A DNA stretch of 43,688 bases. It comes from Bacteroidales bacterium UBA5349. GTDB taxonomy: Bacteria > Bacteroidota > Bacteroidia > Bacteroidales > Tenuifilaceae. The stretch lies in the NCBI GenBank assembly GCA_002410065.1, contig DHQB01000024.1, positions 24,269 through 67,956 on the forward strand. The letters are read 5' to 3'. Position numbers and translations under genes: made by a program. Shown here in pieces: positions 15,498 to 24,200 of the stretch. The notes beneath the pieces are model-generated. The model was not told where the DNA came from. It did no database searches and saw only the letters and a list, made by a program, of their open reading frames with translations. How positions within the stretch are numbered: the first letter of the stretch is position 1; each line of letters begins with the position of its first letter.

Positions 15498-16847
15498 ATG
15501 AAAAGATTCTTTATTACCGCATTAGCATTATTTTTTACCCTACTAGGCTACTCGCAGGAGGCTAACTTTAAAGTAATTTGCGCCGAAGACTCAAGTGTAG
15601 TAGATTTTGCCACCTTTTTGCTTTTCCCAAGCAATGATGTTTTTATAACTAATAGCCAAGGGACGTTTGCCGTTGATAGCACCTTATTCTTTGGGGCAGA
15701 CTCGCTTTGGGGCAGTCATATTGCATATGGTGTATTTAGCATAATACCCGCCAACTACAGCACTATGGCCGATACAATAGTAGTAAGCCTTAAAAAAAAA
15801 TATTTTGATATAGCCCCTGTTGTAGTGCGCCCAGAGAGGTTAAAACGTATTATATCGGGAATGATCTCAAAATGGGAAATACAAAAACCAAAAAATTACC
15901 GAAATAGCCTGGGCATTTTCTCAACAGTAGTATCCGAAAAGGATAGCCTCTGCCTAGCCTTGGTATGCGATGCGGTTGGGTTCTGGGGAGATAATCACCC
16001 CGACTACTATTCTAAGATTGGGATAGAAAGCCTTAGTCCTCACTTTGGAGTAATCCCACTGGGAACAATGGTAAACAGTGGATTCAAAACTCTAAATCTC
16101 AGCAACTCTGGACCTGAAGTGCTCACTTCAAATTTAAGGGCAGAAGACCTGACGCTAGCCGAAAAATTTATTTACAGCAATGGCCCCATTGAAAAAAAAT
16201 ACAAGCGATACTATAGCTACTCGCTCGATTCCATATTCTGGGATAAGCATAATGCCAAGCACTTCGCTATTTCCTTCGAAAGCAAAGCCAAAGCCTCACG
16301 AAAAAACATCCTTTGCGGAAAGGGGCATATCGTGCTAAACGCAGACTACACCCTAAAGGAGGTTAAATTACTCAACCCAGATTTTCCAATGCCTTACCCT
16401 CATAGCGGAATTCATTACAGGCGTAAAGATTCCGGTTTCACCCAGCAGATTAATGTCTCCTTTGCTAATGCCAACGATACAATTTACCCTGTACACCTTA
16501 GAGTAGAGTCGCACTACTCAAATGGCAGATCCGAGTTTGCACAGTACACGCTAACCACCTTAATCAGCCCCCTAACGGTTACCAACGGATCAGATCGAAA
16601 GATATTCAGTGCATTGGGTGGTTTCTTTAACCGACCTTTACTTTCCCCCCCCGCATTCTCCTCTACGAACTTAACCCTAGAAACCTCGAAGCTAAGCAAT
16701 GCATTTGGGGTAAAACTTATCCCGCTGGAAAAACAAATATGGTTTTCTGAGTTAAGATTCTCATTCCCTGAGCAAACGGAAAAGTTTATCACTTTTTACA
16801 AACAAGTAACAGAATTACTATGGACAAGAGCACAAGAATACTACTAG
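15498..16847 (+). CDS. Secreted carboxypeptidase-regulatory-like protein, cassette 6
   Basis: 449 residues from the ATG at 15498, which begins MKRFFITALALFFTLLGYSQ, a Sec signal. The in-frame ATG at 15402 would put 32 non-signal residues in front. Residues about 20-110 resemble the small beta-sandwich carboxypeptidase-regulatory-like domain (VDFATFLLF...GTFAVDS), followed by VVVRPERLKRIISGMISKW, a junction seen in Bacteroidota outer-envelope proteins of this type. The C-terminal part is beta-rich and has no known catalytic motif I can name. The protein at 27731 has the same layout. The end overlaps the DUF1573 gene by 28 nt. Confidence 0.55.
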   Translation: MKRFFITALALFFTLLGYSQEANFKVICAEDSSVVDFATFLLFPSNDVFITNSQGTFAVDSTLFFGADSLWGSHIAYGVFSIIPANYSTMADTIVVSLKKKYFDIAPVVVRPERLKRIISGMISKWEIQKPKNYRNSLGIFSTVVSEKDSLCLALVCDAVGFWGDNHPDYYSKIGIESLSPHFGVIPLGTMVNSGFKTLNLSNSGPEVLTSNLRAEDLTLAEKFIYSNGPIEKKYKRYYSYSLDSIFWDKHNAKHFAISFESKAKASRKNILCGKGHIVLNADYTLKEVKLLNPDFPMPYPHSGIHYRRKDSGFTQQINVSFANANDTIYPVHLRVESHYSNGRSEFAQYTLTTLISPLTVTNGSDRKIFSALGGFFNRPLLSPPAFSSTNLTLETSKLSNAFGVKLIPLEKQIWFSELRFSFPEQTEKFITFYKQVTELLWTRAQEYY

Positions 16848-17218
16848 GCATACTGCTGCTATGCTTGATACATTCATTCGCATTTACCCAGGACAAAAAG
16901 CAAAAGCCCAGGATTAAATTCGATAGGTACAGAATGAGCATTGCTGATAAGCAGAGTATAACTTTTAGAGGGGATACAATTTATGCAAAATTTGAATATC
17001 ACAATGAGACCCCGCAGAGCCCTTTAGAAGTGATATCTGTTAAACCCTCGTGCGTTTGCACGGGTTTTAAACTAAATGAACCAGAAAAGCAGGGGGATAA
17101 AGGAAGCATTGTACTGGTATTCACCAGAGCGAGCATTGAGCAGTTTGAAATTATTGAAGCGATAGTAAAATCTAATGCCATAAATGATTACGAACTATTA
17201 GAGGTCGTTCTTGAATAA
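16820..17218 (+). CDS. Secreted DUF1573 protein, cassette 6
   Basis: 132 residues. Signal peptide through about residue 24 (SFAFTQ). The core YAKFEYHNETPQSPLEVISVKPSC and the CxC motif (C78, C80) in SCVCTGF match DUF1573, an Ig-like beta-sandwich family common in Bacteroidota, where CGCT is usual. It takes the place of the CxxC redoxin found in the other cassettes. It starts within the preceding gene, so the two are probably co-expressed. A role in thiol chemistry from the CxC pair is inference. Confidence 0.75.
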   Translation: MDKSTRILLGILLLCLIHSFAFTQDKKQKPRIKFDRYRMSIADKQSITFRGDTIYAKFEYHNETPQSPLEVISVKPSCVCTGFKLNEPEKQGDKGSIVLVFTRASIEQFEIIEAIVKSNAINDYELLEVVLE

Positions 17219-17367
17219 GATTTATTCACAGATTAGAAAATGAAAATTTTCAGTTAAGAAAAATCTACAAAAGCAGCACCTAACCAATTCAACAACAGTA
17301 AATTTTTAGCACCTAACGGTAATTTTAATTACCTTGATTGTTACGAAGAAACAAACGGCTAAATACC
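17219..17367. other. Intergenic stretch before the cassette 7 leader
   Basis: No gene or promoter recognised. A small perfect hairpin GGTAATT-TT-AATTACC lies at 17318-17333. The G tract, the -7 box TATGTTTG and the first half of the shared leader are absent, so cassette 7 either has another promoter or relies on read-through from cassette 6. Confidence 0.4.
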
Positions 17368-17517
17368 CAAACGCTACAGGGGGAAACCTAAGCCCCGCAA
17401 AAAGTAAGGTGGCGTTCCCTGCCCCAAGGGACAAAAAAAGCGCAGCAACCCATATAAAACACCTCTGGTAAGGAGGGCTGCTACGCAGGTTAAAAACCTT
17501 ATTTTATATAACGTATT
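17368..17517 (+). ncRNA. Shortened structured leader, copy E (cassette 7)
   Basis: This holds only the 3' half of the leader. 87 nt (17368-17454) are identical to copy D. The terminal hairpin arms are GCGCAGCAACCC (17440-17451) and GGGCTGCTACGC (17475-17486); the 3' arm differs from the other copies at two further bases, with mismatches moved rather than the stem destroyed. This defines the minimal unit as the 3' half. Confidence 0.6.
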
Positions 17518-17721
17518 ATGAAGAAAAAAGTTTTGTTTTTTATCGCATCAGTTGCAATTGTTACAATGGGAGCAATTTCTATGGCCAATGCAGGTCCAGT
17601 ACAACTTGAATCAGCTTTTGACGGGAACGAAGGAACTAAAGAATTAATGTCCAACCTAGCGGGAACAAAATACTGTTGTGCTGCTGGATCGAAAAGCTGT
17701 AGTATGGTAGATTGTAAGTAA
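17518..17721 (+). CDS. Small exported Cys-containing peptide, cassette 7
   Basis: 67 residues. The signal MKKKVLFFIASVAIVTMGAI has cleavage likely after ANA. The mature part is about 42 residues with four cysteines near the C-terminus (C53, C54, C61, C66). The first half of the mature part is acidic with no cysteine. The final lysine and CCAAG segment set it apart from the other peptides. A hairpin follows 42 nt after the stop. Confidence 0.8.
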   Translation: MKKKVLFFIASVAIVTMGAISMANAGPVQLESAFDGNEGTKELMSNLAGTKYCCAAGSKSCSMVDCK

Positions 17722-17763
17722 AGAGATTCGATTAGTAAACCTTAAAGTAAGATTACACATTAC

Positions 17764-17794
17764 AGCCATGGAAGTTTATGGAGCTTCCATGGCT
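17764..17794 (+). promoter_or_regulatory. Intercistronic hairpin, cassette 7
   Basis: A perfect 11-bp stem AGCCATGGAAG (17764-17774)/CTTCCATGGCT (17784-17794) with a 9-nt loop, 17 nt before the propeller ATG. Confidence 0.65.
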
Positions 17795-17811
17795 ATTTAA
17801 CATGTATTAAA

Positions 17812-19035
17812 ATGAAGAAAAAATATCTGCTTTTATCATTTCTTGTTCCCAGTATATTAACTATTATTACATTAAACTCATGTGTTACTAAGTTAGACAA
17901 TAACGAAATTACTAAAATAGAGGTAAACCTGAGGAGCGCTTTGCCCGAAAAGATAATTTCAGAAATATTTTCTGAAATTTCACTTGTAAAACTAGAGACA
18001 ACCCCAACCTCATTTATGGGTGAGATAAATAAGATTTTTCTTGCAGATAATAAAATCTATGTCTCTGACGGCTCATCCGTTTATCTTTTCACACGAAATG
18101 GCAAATTTCTAAAACGGCTGCATAACCCGGGTAAAGGACCAGGTGAGTACACAGAAATTTATGATTTCATTGTTGATAAGAATAAAACCATCGAAATACT
18201 TAATAGCGGAATGCAAAAGGTCCTTAGATTTGATAGTAGTTTCAACTATATTGATGAGTACAAAATAAATAGGTACTCATTGAATATGGCTCTGATGGAC
18301 GATGACGTAAGGCTTTTTCATTGTGGCAATGATGCTCCCGTAGGGCAGAACGATAAAATTTTAAAATTTGCTAGGAAGAAGCAAATTGGTCATTATTTAA
18401 AGATAGACAAACTAAAGTCTAACTATTTACACTTGAGGAGATTTGACTATTTCTCGTACTTTAACAACGAGGTGCTTGTTACCGATGCACACCATGATAC
18501 TATATATTCATGTAACGGAAAAATTTTTGAACCAAAATATGTAGTAGATATTGGAAAGGATGCTGTTCCAAAGCAAATGTATGCTAAGCAATATCGAAAC
18601 ATTGCAGACTTTGACCTAAACCACATGCTGGGTTCAGGATACTCCTACGGTATATTTAACTTTATTGAGTCGAAACAAAACCTTCTCTTTCATTATGCTA
18701 AGCGTATCTCTAATGAAATATCTCCTTATGGAAAGTTAAATCAAATATTTGTTCACTACAATAAATTTAACAAAACCAGTGAAATATTTTCTCATATTAT
18801 TGATGACGTAAATTTTCCTGAAAACTCATACCTACCCGAACACACAACACTTTTTTCTCAACCAAATGGGAGTATTGCATACGAAATTCAAGCGTTCAGT
18901 TTTATTGAAATTTACAACAAAGAGAATAAAAACTCATCTTTGCGCGGCGAAATAGAGCATTTCCCGTCAACGGAAATTTTCAGGACAACAAAACTTACAG
19001 ATAATCCGATAATCGTAATTGCTACCCCTAAATAA
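17812..19035 (+). CDS. 6-bladed beta-propeller lipoprotein, cassette 7
   Basis: 407 residues, the longest propeller of the array. The signal MKKKYLLLSFLVPSILTIIT with LNSC gives lipid cysteine 24. ISLVKLETTPTSFMGEINKIFLADNKIYVSDG followed by GKGPGE (107-112) is the canonical start of Bacteroidota 6-bladed beta-propeller lipoproteins, and this is the clearest family member in the window. The C-terminal TDNPIIVIAT recalls SDNPIIIIIY at the end of the cassette 2 propeller, suggesting these two are the closest pair. The redoxin gene lies 81 nt downstream without overlap. Confidence 0.82.
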   Translation: MKKKYLLLSFLVPSILTIITLNSCVTKLDNNEITKIEVNLRSALPEKIISEIFSEISLVKLETTPTSFMGEINKIFLADNKIYVSDGSSVYLFTRNGKFLKRLHNPGKGPGEYTEIYDFIVDKNKTIEILNSGMQKVLRFDSSFNYIDEYKINRYSLNMALMDDDVRLFHCGNDAPVGQNDKILKFARKKQIGHYLKIDKLKSNYLHLRRFDYFSYFNNEVLVTDAHHDTIYSCNGKIFEPKYVVDIGKDAVPKQMYAKQYRNIADFDLNHMLGSGYSYGIFNFIESKQNLLFHYAKRISNEISPYGKLNQIFVHYNKFNKTSEIFSHIIDDVNFPENSYLPEHTTLFSQPNGSIAYEIQAFSFIEIYNKENKNSSLRGEIEHFPSTEIFRTTKLTDNPIIVIATPK

Positions 19036-19116
19036 TCTGATAACCGAAACAAAACAATTTGATTATATACTGTTTCGAATGAAAAAACCAATACAATTCA
19101 CATAACTTACTGCCGA

Positions 19117-19725
19117 ATGAAAGATAAGTATCAATATATAGTTATATCTATTGTTTTTGTATTCCTTATGCTAATGTTTTTTATAAACATTAAACTAAAC
19201 AGGGAAAACAGAAACCTTATTGCTAAAACTAACCTCGTTGAAAAAAAGGCAGAGATGAATGCCAGTATTTTTAAATTCTATATTAAAGCCTCCACTACTT
19301 CACATAACCTAGAAGAACTATTTCATGAGGAAACAGAACTAATTAACGAGGAGGCAGAAAAACGATTTCTAAAAAACATTCTTTTAGAAAAAGATAGGTT
19401 TTTTGTTTTATTCTCTAGTTTTGTCTGCCCTACTTGTTACAATATTTCAGCATTTAAAAAAATGAGTAGGGATGAAAGGATACCTGAAATGGTATTTATA
19501 ACATCTATTGAAAACTTTTCCGAGTTGAGGGTTGTAGTAAGAGAATTTGATTTAAATGTACGGATTTTAGTATACACGAATGACAATGACATTTACTTAC
19601 AAACCGATAATGCAATTATGTTTAAATGGAATGCAGAATCTAAAAGGATTCAATATATGACCAGTATTCCAAAGCAAGTGAATAGTGAAATATTGGATTT
19701 TTACATTTCATTAATTTCCTCATAA
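19117..19725 (+). CDS. Membrane-anchored thioredoxin-like CxxC protein, cassette 7
   Basis: 202 residues. Unlike the other redoxins it has no lipobox. Residues 8-25 (IVISIVFVFLMLMFFINI) form an uncleaved membrane anchor, followed by a charged helical linker to about residue 90. CPTC lies at 104-107 after the strand RFFVLFSSFV, then the usual helix and the strands MVFITSIENF and VRILVYTN. It should place its CxxC domain in the periplasm. Confidence 0.7.
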   Translation: MKDKYQYIVISIVFVFLMLMFFINIKLNRENRNLIAKTNLVEKKAEMNASIFKFYIKASTTSHNLEELFHEETELINEEAEKRFLKNILLEKDRFFVLFSSFVCPTCYNISAFKKMSRDERIPEMVFITSIENFSELRVVVREFDLNVRILVYTNDNDIYLQTDNAIMFKWNAESKRIQYMTSIPKQVNSEILDFYISLISS

Positions 19726-20093
19726 AAAAATCGTTCCCCGATAACCTAGCGTTTTTCAATTTTTTACTCATTTTATATCGTAGGTCAGTAATTATTCTTT
19801 TCATTTTCAAAAGGAAACCCACTTAAATGCTCCCCTCGATGAATAGGAGTTAATATACAACCCTACAAAAGGAAAGCCGTTTAAACGTTTCGGATCCAAC
19901 CGTTTTGTTTTCACAGGTAAAATATCATACGTAGAAGAAAGTTTGGAATAATTAAACAATGGGGCTAAGGGAATTTTGATGTAAAGTCGCTATTGAATTT
20001 TATCATTGTAAATGTTAACCTAACACCTTAAACAGAACCCTTACATTTACAATAAAATACTACATTTGCATATCAACACCCAAAACCTAAACA
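19726..20093 (+). promoter_or_regulatory. Upstream region and promoter of the efflux module
   Basis: No gene seen in 19726-20040. The -7 box TACATTTG (20061-20068) matches TAnnTTTG, with the ATG 26 nt after it. The stretch from about 20043 is the source, or a sister copy, of the adaptor relics found at 7133, 10699 and 13338. Confidence 0.6.
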
Positions 20094-21149
20094 ATGAAGC
20101 GCCTTTTTACAATCTTACCCCTTGGGGCTTTTTTTATACTTCTGGCTTCCTGCTCTTCGGGCAGAGCCGATGATGAACCGTCTGACAACGCCGAGCGCAA
20201 GGGCTCGCCCACCCCGGTAATGGTTACCACGACACCGGCTACAACCAAAACTTTTTACCACGAGCTGCTGTGCAATGGCGTGGTAGAGGCTGACCGTATG
20301 GCCAAAATTACCTTCGAAGCACAGGGTATTATTGAACTACTACCCATTGCCAACGGGCAAATGGTACAAAAGGGGCAGCTGCTGGCACAGCTCAACAACA
20401 AGGAGCAGCAAATGGCGCTGGAACATGCTAAAAACGCTCTGCAGCGAGCCAAGGTTGAGATGAGGCACCTTATGCTGGGCTATACAGACACATCGAACCT
20501 TTCAGCCCAAATACTTGAAACTGCTCGTATTAAGAGTGGGCTATCTGAGGCCGAGCTCTCCGTAAAGGAGCAGGAATACAGGCTAAGCAAAACGTCGATT
20601 TATGCCCCATTTGCGGGTAGGGTGGTAAACCTTAAAGCGAAACCCCACAACCCCACCACCAGCTACGAATACTTTTGCCAAATTGTTGATGAGCATTCGC
20701 TTCAGGTTTCTTTCAGCGTGCTCGAGTCGGAGCTGCAAATGGCTACCGAGGGTGCTCAACTTGAGGTTTACCCATTCTCAAATCCTAACATCCGTATTAA
20801 GGGTAAAATTACTGAGGTAAACCGAATGGTTGATAAGAACGGAATGGTAACGGTTGTTGCCGAACTTAAACAGGCCGATAAAAATATTATCCCCGGGATG
20901 AACGTGAGGGTGCTGGTACGGCGTGCATTGCCCAACCAGCTAGTTATTCCTGTTGAGGGGCTTGCCCGCCGCCAGAACCGCGATGTGGTTTTTGTAATGC
21001 ACGACTCGCTGGCCTACTGGCAATACGTTACCATTGGGCCACGTAATACAACCGAGGTGGTAATTACCGAGGGGCTAAAAGAGGGCGACAAGGCCATTGT
21101 AACGGGCAACGCCACCATTGGACACGAGGCTTGGGTTAAGGAAAAATAA
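20094..21149 (+). CDS. RND efflux membrane-fusion (adaptor) lipoprotein
   Basis: 351 residues, HlyD/AcrA-type periplasmic adaptor. The lipobox LLASC gives lipid cysteine 20. Next come the beta-barrel/lipoyl start (VMVTTTPATTKTFYHELLCNGVVEA), the lipoyl half-motif GIIELLPIANGQMVQKGQLLAQLN, a short alpha-hairpin (about 105-150), the second lipoyl half YAPFAGRVVNLKAKP, and a membrane-proximal end with IPVEGLARRQNRDVVFV. The short hairpin is common in adaptors of this size. Two RND permease genes follow on the same strand, so it is likely the shared adaptor for both. Confidence 0.88.
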   Translation: MKRLFTILPLGAFFILLASCSSGRADDEPSDNAERKGSPTPVMVTTTPATTKTFYHELLCNGVVEADRMAKITFEAQGIIELLPIANGQMVQKGQLLAQLNNKEQQMALEHAKNALQRAKVEMRHLMLGYTDTSNLSAQILETARIKSGLSEAELSVKEQEYRLSKTSIYAPFAGRVVNLKAKPHNPTTSYEYFCQIVDEHSLQVSFSVLESELQMATEGAQLEVYPFSNPNIRIKGKITEVNRMVDKNGMVTVVAELKQADKNIIPGMNVRVLVRRALPNQLVIPVEGLARRQNRDVVFVMHDSLAYWQYVTIGPRNTTEVVITEGLKEGDKAIVTGNATIGHEAWVKEK

Positions 21150-21270
21150 TTATGAATGGTAAACGATAATCTTTTACCCATAGTATAAAGTTGCCCCATT
21201 AGGTCTATAAATATTTATTCGAAATAGTCTGCTACAATCCAATACTTATAGCCATTAGCGTTCCAAATAC

Positions 21271-24200
21271 ATGCAGCAATCCCAAAATAAAATCTCGCTT
21301 CTCCCCTCCTATATCAACTCATTTACTGTTATAGTAATATTTGTGCTGTTGGTAATTGCAGGAATTGCCACTGCCCCTAAACTTTCAATACGATTATACC
21401 CCTCAACCCAAGGAAATAGCATCTATGTTAGCTATGGTTACAGCGGCGCAAGCGCCGAGGCGGTTGAAATGGAGGTAACGGCTCCGCTTGAAGGTTTTAT
21501 CTCATTAGTTGAAGGGGTGCAAGAAATAAGCTCCGTTTCGGGTGATGGCTGGGGGCGCATAACCCTAAACCTTACCCACGATGCCAAAACCGAGATGATT
21601 CGGTTTAAGGTTCTTTCGCTAGTGCGCGAAATTTATCCTCAGCTCCCTCAAGGGGTTACATACCCAAGGGTTAGCTCACAATCATCGGAAAGTGAAAAGA
21701 TGGTACAACTACTTACCTATACCATTGCATCCGACTTAAACCCTCCATCGCTACGCGAGCTGGCCAACGAGCTAATTGTGGGTCCAATATCACTAATCGA
21801 AGGGGTTTCGACCGTAAATGTGTATGGAGCCAACATCAACGACTGGTACATCGAATACAACCCCGAGGCAATGGAGAGGCACAGTATCAGCACAAACGAT
21901 ATTGCACAAGCAGTAAGCCTATACGGCTATACGGCTGGTGTTGGAGTTGAAAAAACCTCAAACGGGCAAACTATTCCCCTTACTATTACCGGCCCTGGAA
22001 TCGACCCTAAACAATGGCAATCAATAGAGGTAGCCAATCGTAACGGACGCATAATAACTCTGGGGCAAATAGCCACTATTGAGCAGCGCGAACGCGAACC
22101 CGACGGGTACTTCCGCATTAACGGGCAAACCGCCATAACCCTAGTAATACAGGCATCGGCCGAGGCCAATCAGATTTCAACAGCCAACCAGGTGTATAGC
22201 ACCATTAATGGTATTCGGCAAATTTTACCCCACGGGGTTGAACTACAAAAATCGCAGGATAACACCGTCCATCTACGTGCCGATTTACGCAAGAATTTTC
22301 TCCGCACCCTATTCTCCATTAGCATCCTGTTAATATTTGTGCTAATTGCATCGCGCAGCTTTCGTTACCTGCTAATTATTGCAATTAGCCTGCTGGCTAA
22401 CATTGCCATAGCCATAGTCTTTTACCACGCACTAAACCTCGAAATCCACATGTACTCATTGTCGGGCATAACCCTCTCGTTAGGGCTAATTATCGACAAC
22501 ACCCTTGTAATGGTTGACCACCTGCGCCACAGGCGCAATATGCTGGTATTTACCGCTATACTGGCAGCTACGCTTACCACCATTGGTGCACTCGTATCCA
22601 TCTTCTTCCTTGAAGAGAGCCAACGCGCTAACCTTACCGATTTTGCATGGGTTATAATTGTAAACCTATCGGTATCATTACTTATTGGGCTTTTCCTTAT
22701 CCCCTCATTGGTTGAAAGGATTAAACTTAAAAGTTTACAAAAAGTTAAAAGAAGTGCCTCGCTAAAATTCAGGTATCACCTCTCAAAAGGTCACTCTTGG
22801 CTAGCGAGCAAAATATACCGTTTTAGAAAAACAGCCATAACCATTGGTGTCCTGGCCGTAGGAATACCAATTTTTGCGCTCCCCGATAAAATAGAGCATG
22901 AAGGCTTTTGGCCCAATGCTTATAATAAAACATTGGGTTCTAACACTTACCGAACACACATAAAACCCGTCGCCGACAAGGCTCTTGGAGGATCCTTACG
23001 GCTGTTCTACAATAGCGTGTGGACAAAAGGCTTTTGGGGAACACCGGAACGAACCAGAATTTTTGTAAGGGCATCGCTTCCACAGGGTGCTACCCTTGAA
23101 CAATCAAATGAATTGGCTGCAATTTTCGAATCGCATATTACCATGCATAGCGAGGTCGAGCAATCTATCTGCAACGTAGGGAGCAAAGGCTTCAATATCG
23201 AAATATCTTTTACTCCCGAACACGAGAATAGCTCATTCCCGTTCCAAATAAAATCAAAAATGGAGAGTATTGCCATTACACAGGCAGGTGCTGATTTCTC
23301 AATTTACGGCGTGGGTCGGGGCTTTTCAAACGCTATTGGGACTGGTTGGGCAAATTCGCAAATTATACTTACAGGCTATAGCCATAGGCAGCTTATGGGA
23401 TGGGCACGCATTGCCTCCGACTCGCTCATAAAAATGCCCCGGGTTGATAAAGTTTGGATTCGTGGCGGTCAAGCCTACTGGTTTACCGATGAGTATAGGC
23501 GCTTTATGACCCTTGATGAGCATAAATTGCTAACGCGGGGAATCCATGCATACCAAATGGCGGGGGCGCTTAGCCGATTCTCACCGCGGGCAGACCACAT
23601 TCAGTACGAAACGGTGAACCACAAAACCTCTGCCATTAGAATTAGACCATCAAAAGAAAAAACACCATCTGATTTTGAGATAAAGCAATCGCCCATTAAA
23701 GTTGGGCAGCAAGAAACTCGTACACAAACTGTGGCAAATTTTCGCGATGAACTCACCAACGACCAAATACATAAGGTTAATCAGGAGTATATAATAACCC
23801 TTGCCTACAACTATATTGGGCCCGACAAGCTAGTTCAAATGGTTATTGACCAGCAAATTGAACAACTCAACAGTATACTCCCAATTGGTTTTAAGGCCAA
23901 AAGGCCAACCTACTCCTATTGGCAAAAGGAGGATAAAAAACAGTACGCTCTAATCGGGCTTATGGTGCTTATTCTGTTCATAATCACCTCAGTGCTTTTC
24001 GAATCGATGAGGCAACCCATTGCAGTTATCCTGATGGTTCCATTGTCATTTATTGGAGTTTTTATTACCTACTGGATGTTCGACCTCTCATTTGACCAGG
24101 GTACCTATGCCGCTTTCATACTACTGGGAGGATTGGTGGTAAACTCTGCTATTTATATTATTAATGAGCAAAATAATCTACGCAAACGATACCCAAACGC

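Noticed and set aside
12..17517. CRISPR-like or transposon explanation for the repeated segments
   Set aside because: The repeats are 150-300 nt, spaced kilobases apart, always before a peptide gene and always on one strand. No cas gene, transposase or terminal inverted repeats are present.
289..17721. Radical-SAM or lanthipeptide-type RiPP system
   Set aside because: No radical-SAM, LanM/LanC, YcaO or peptidase-containing ABC transporter gene is in the window; the peptides carry Sec signals.
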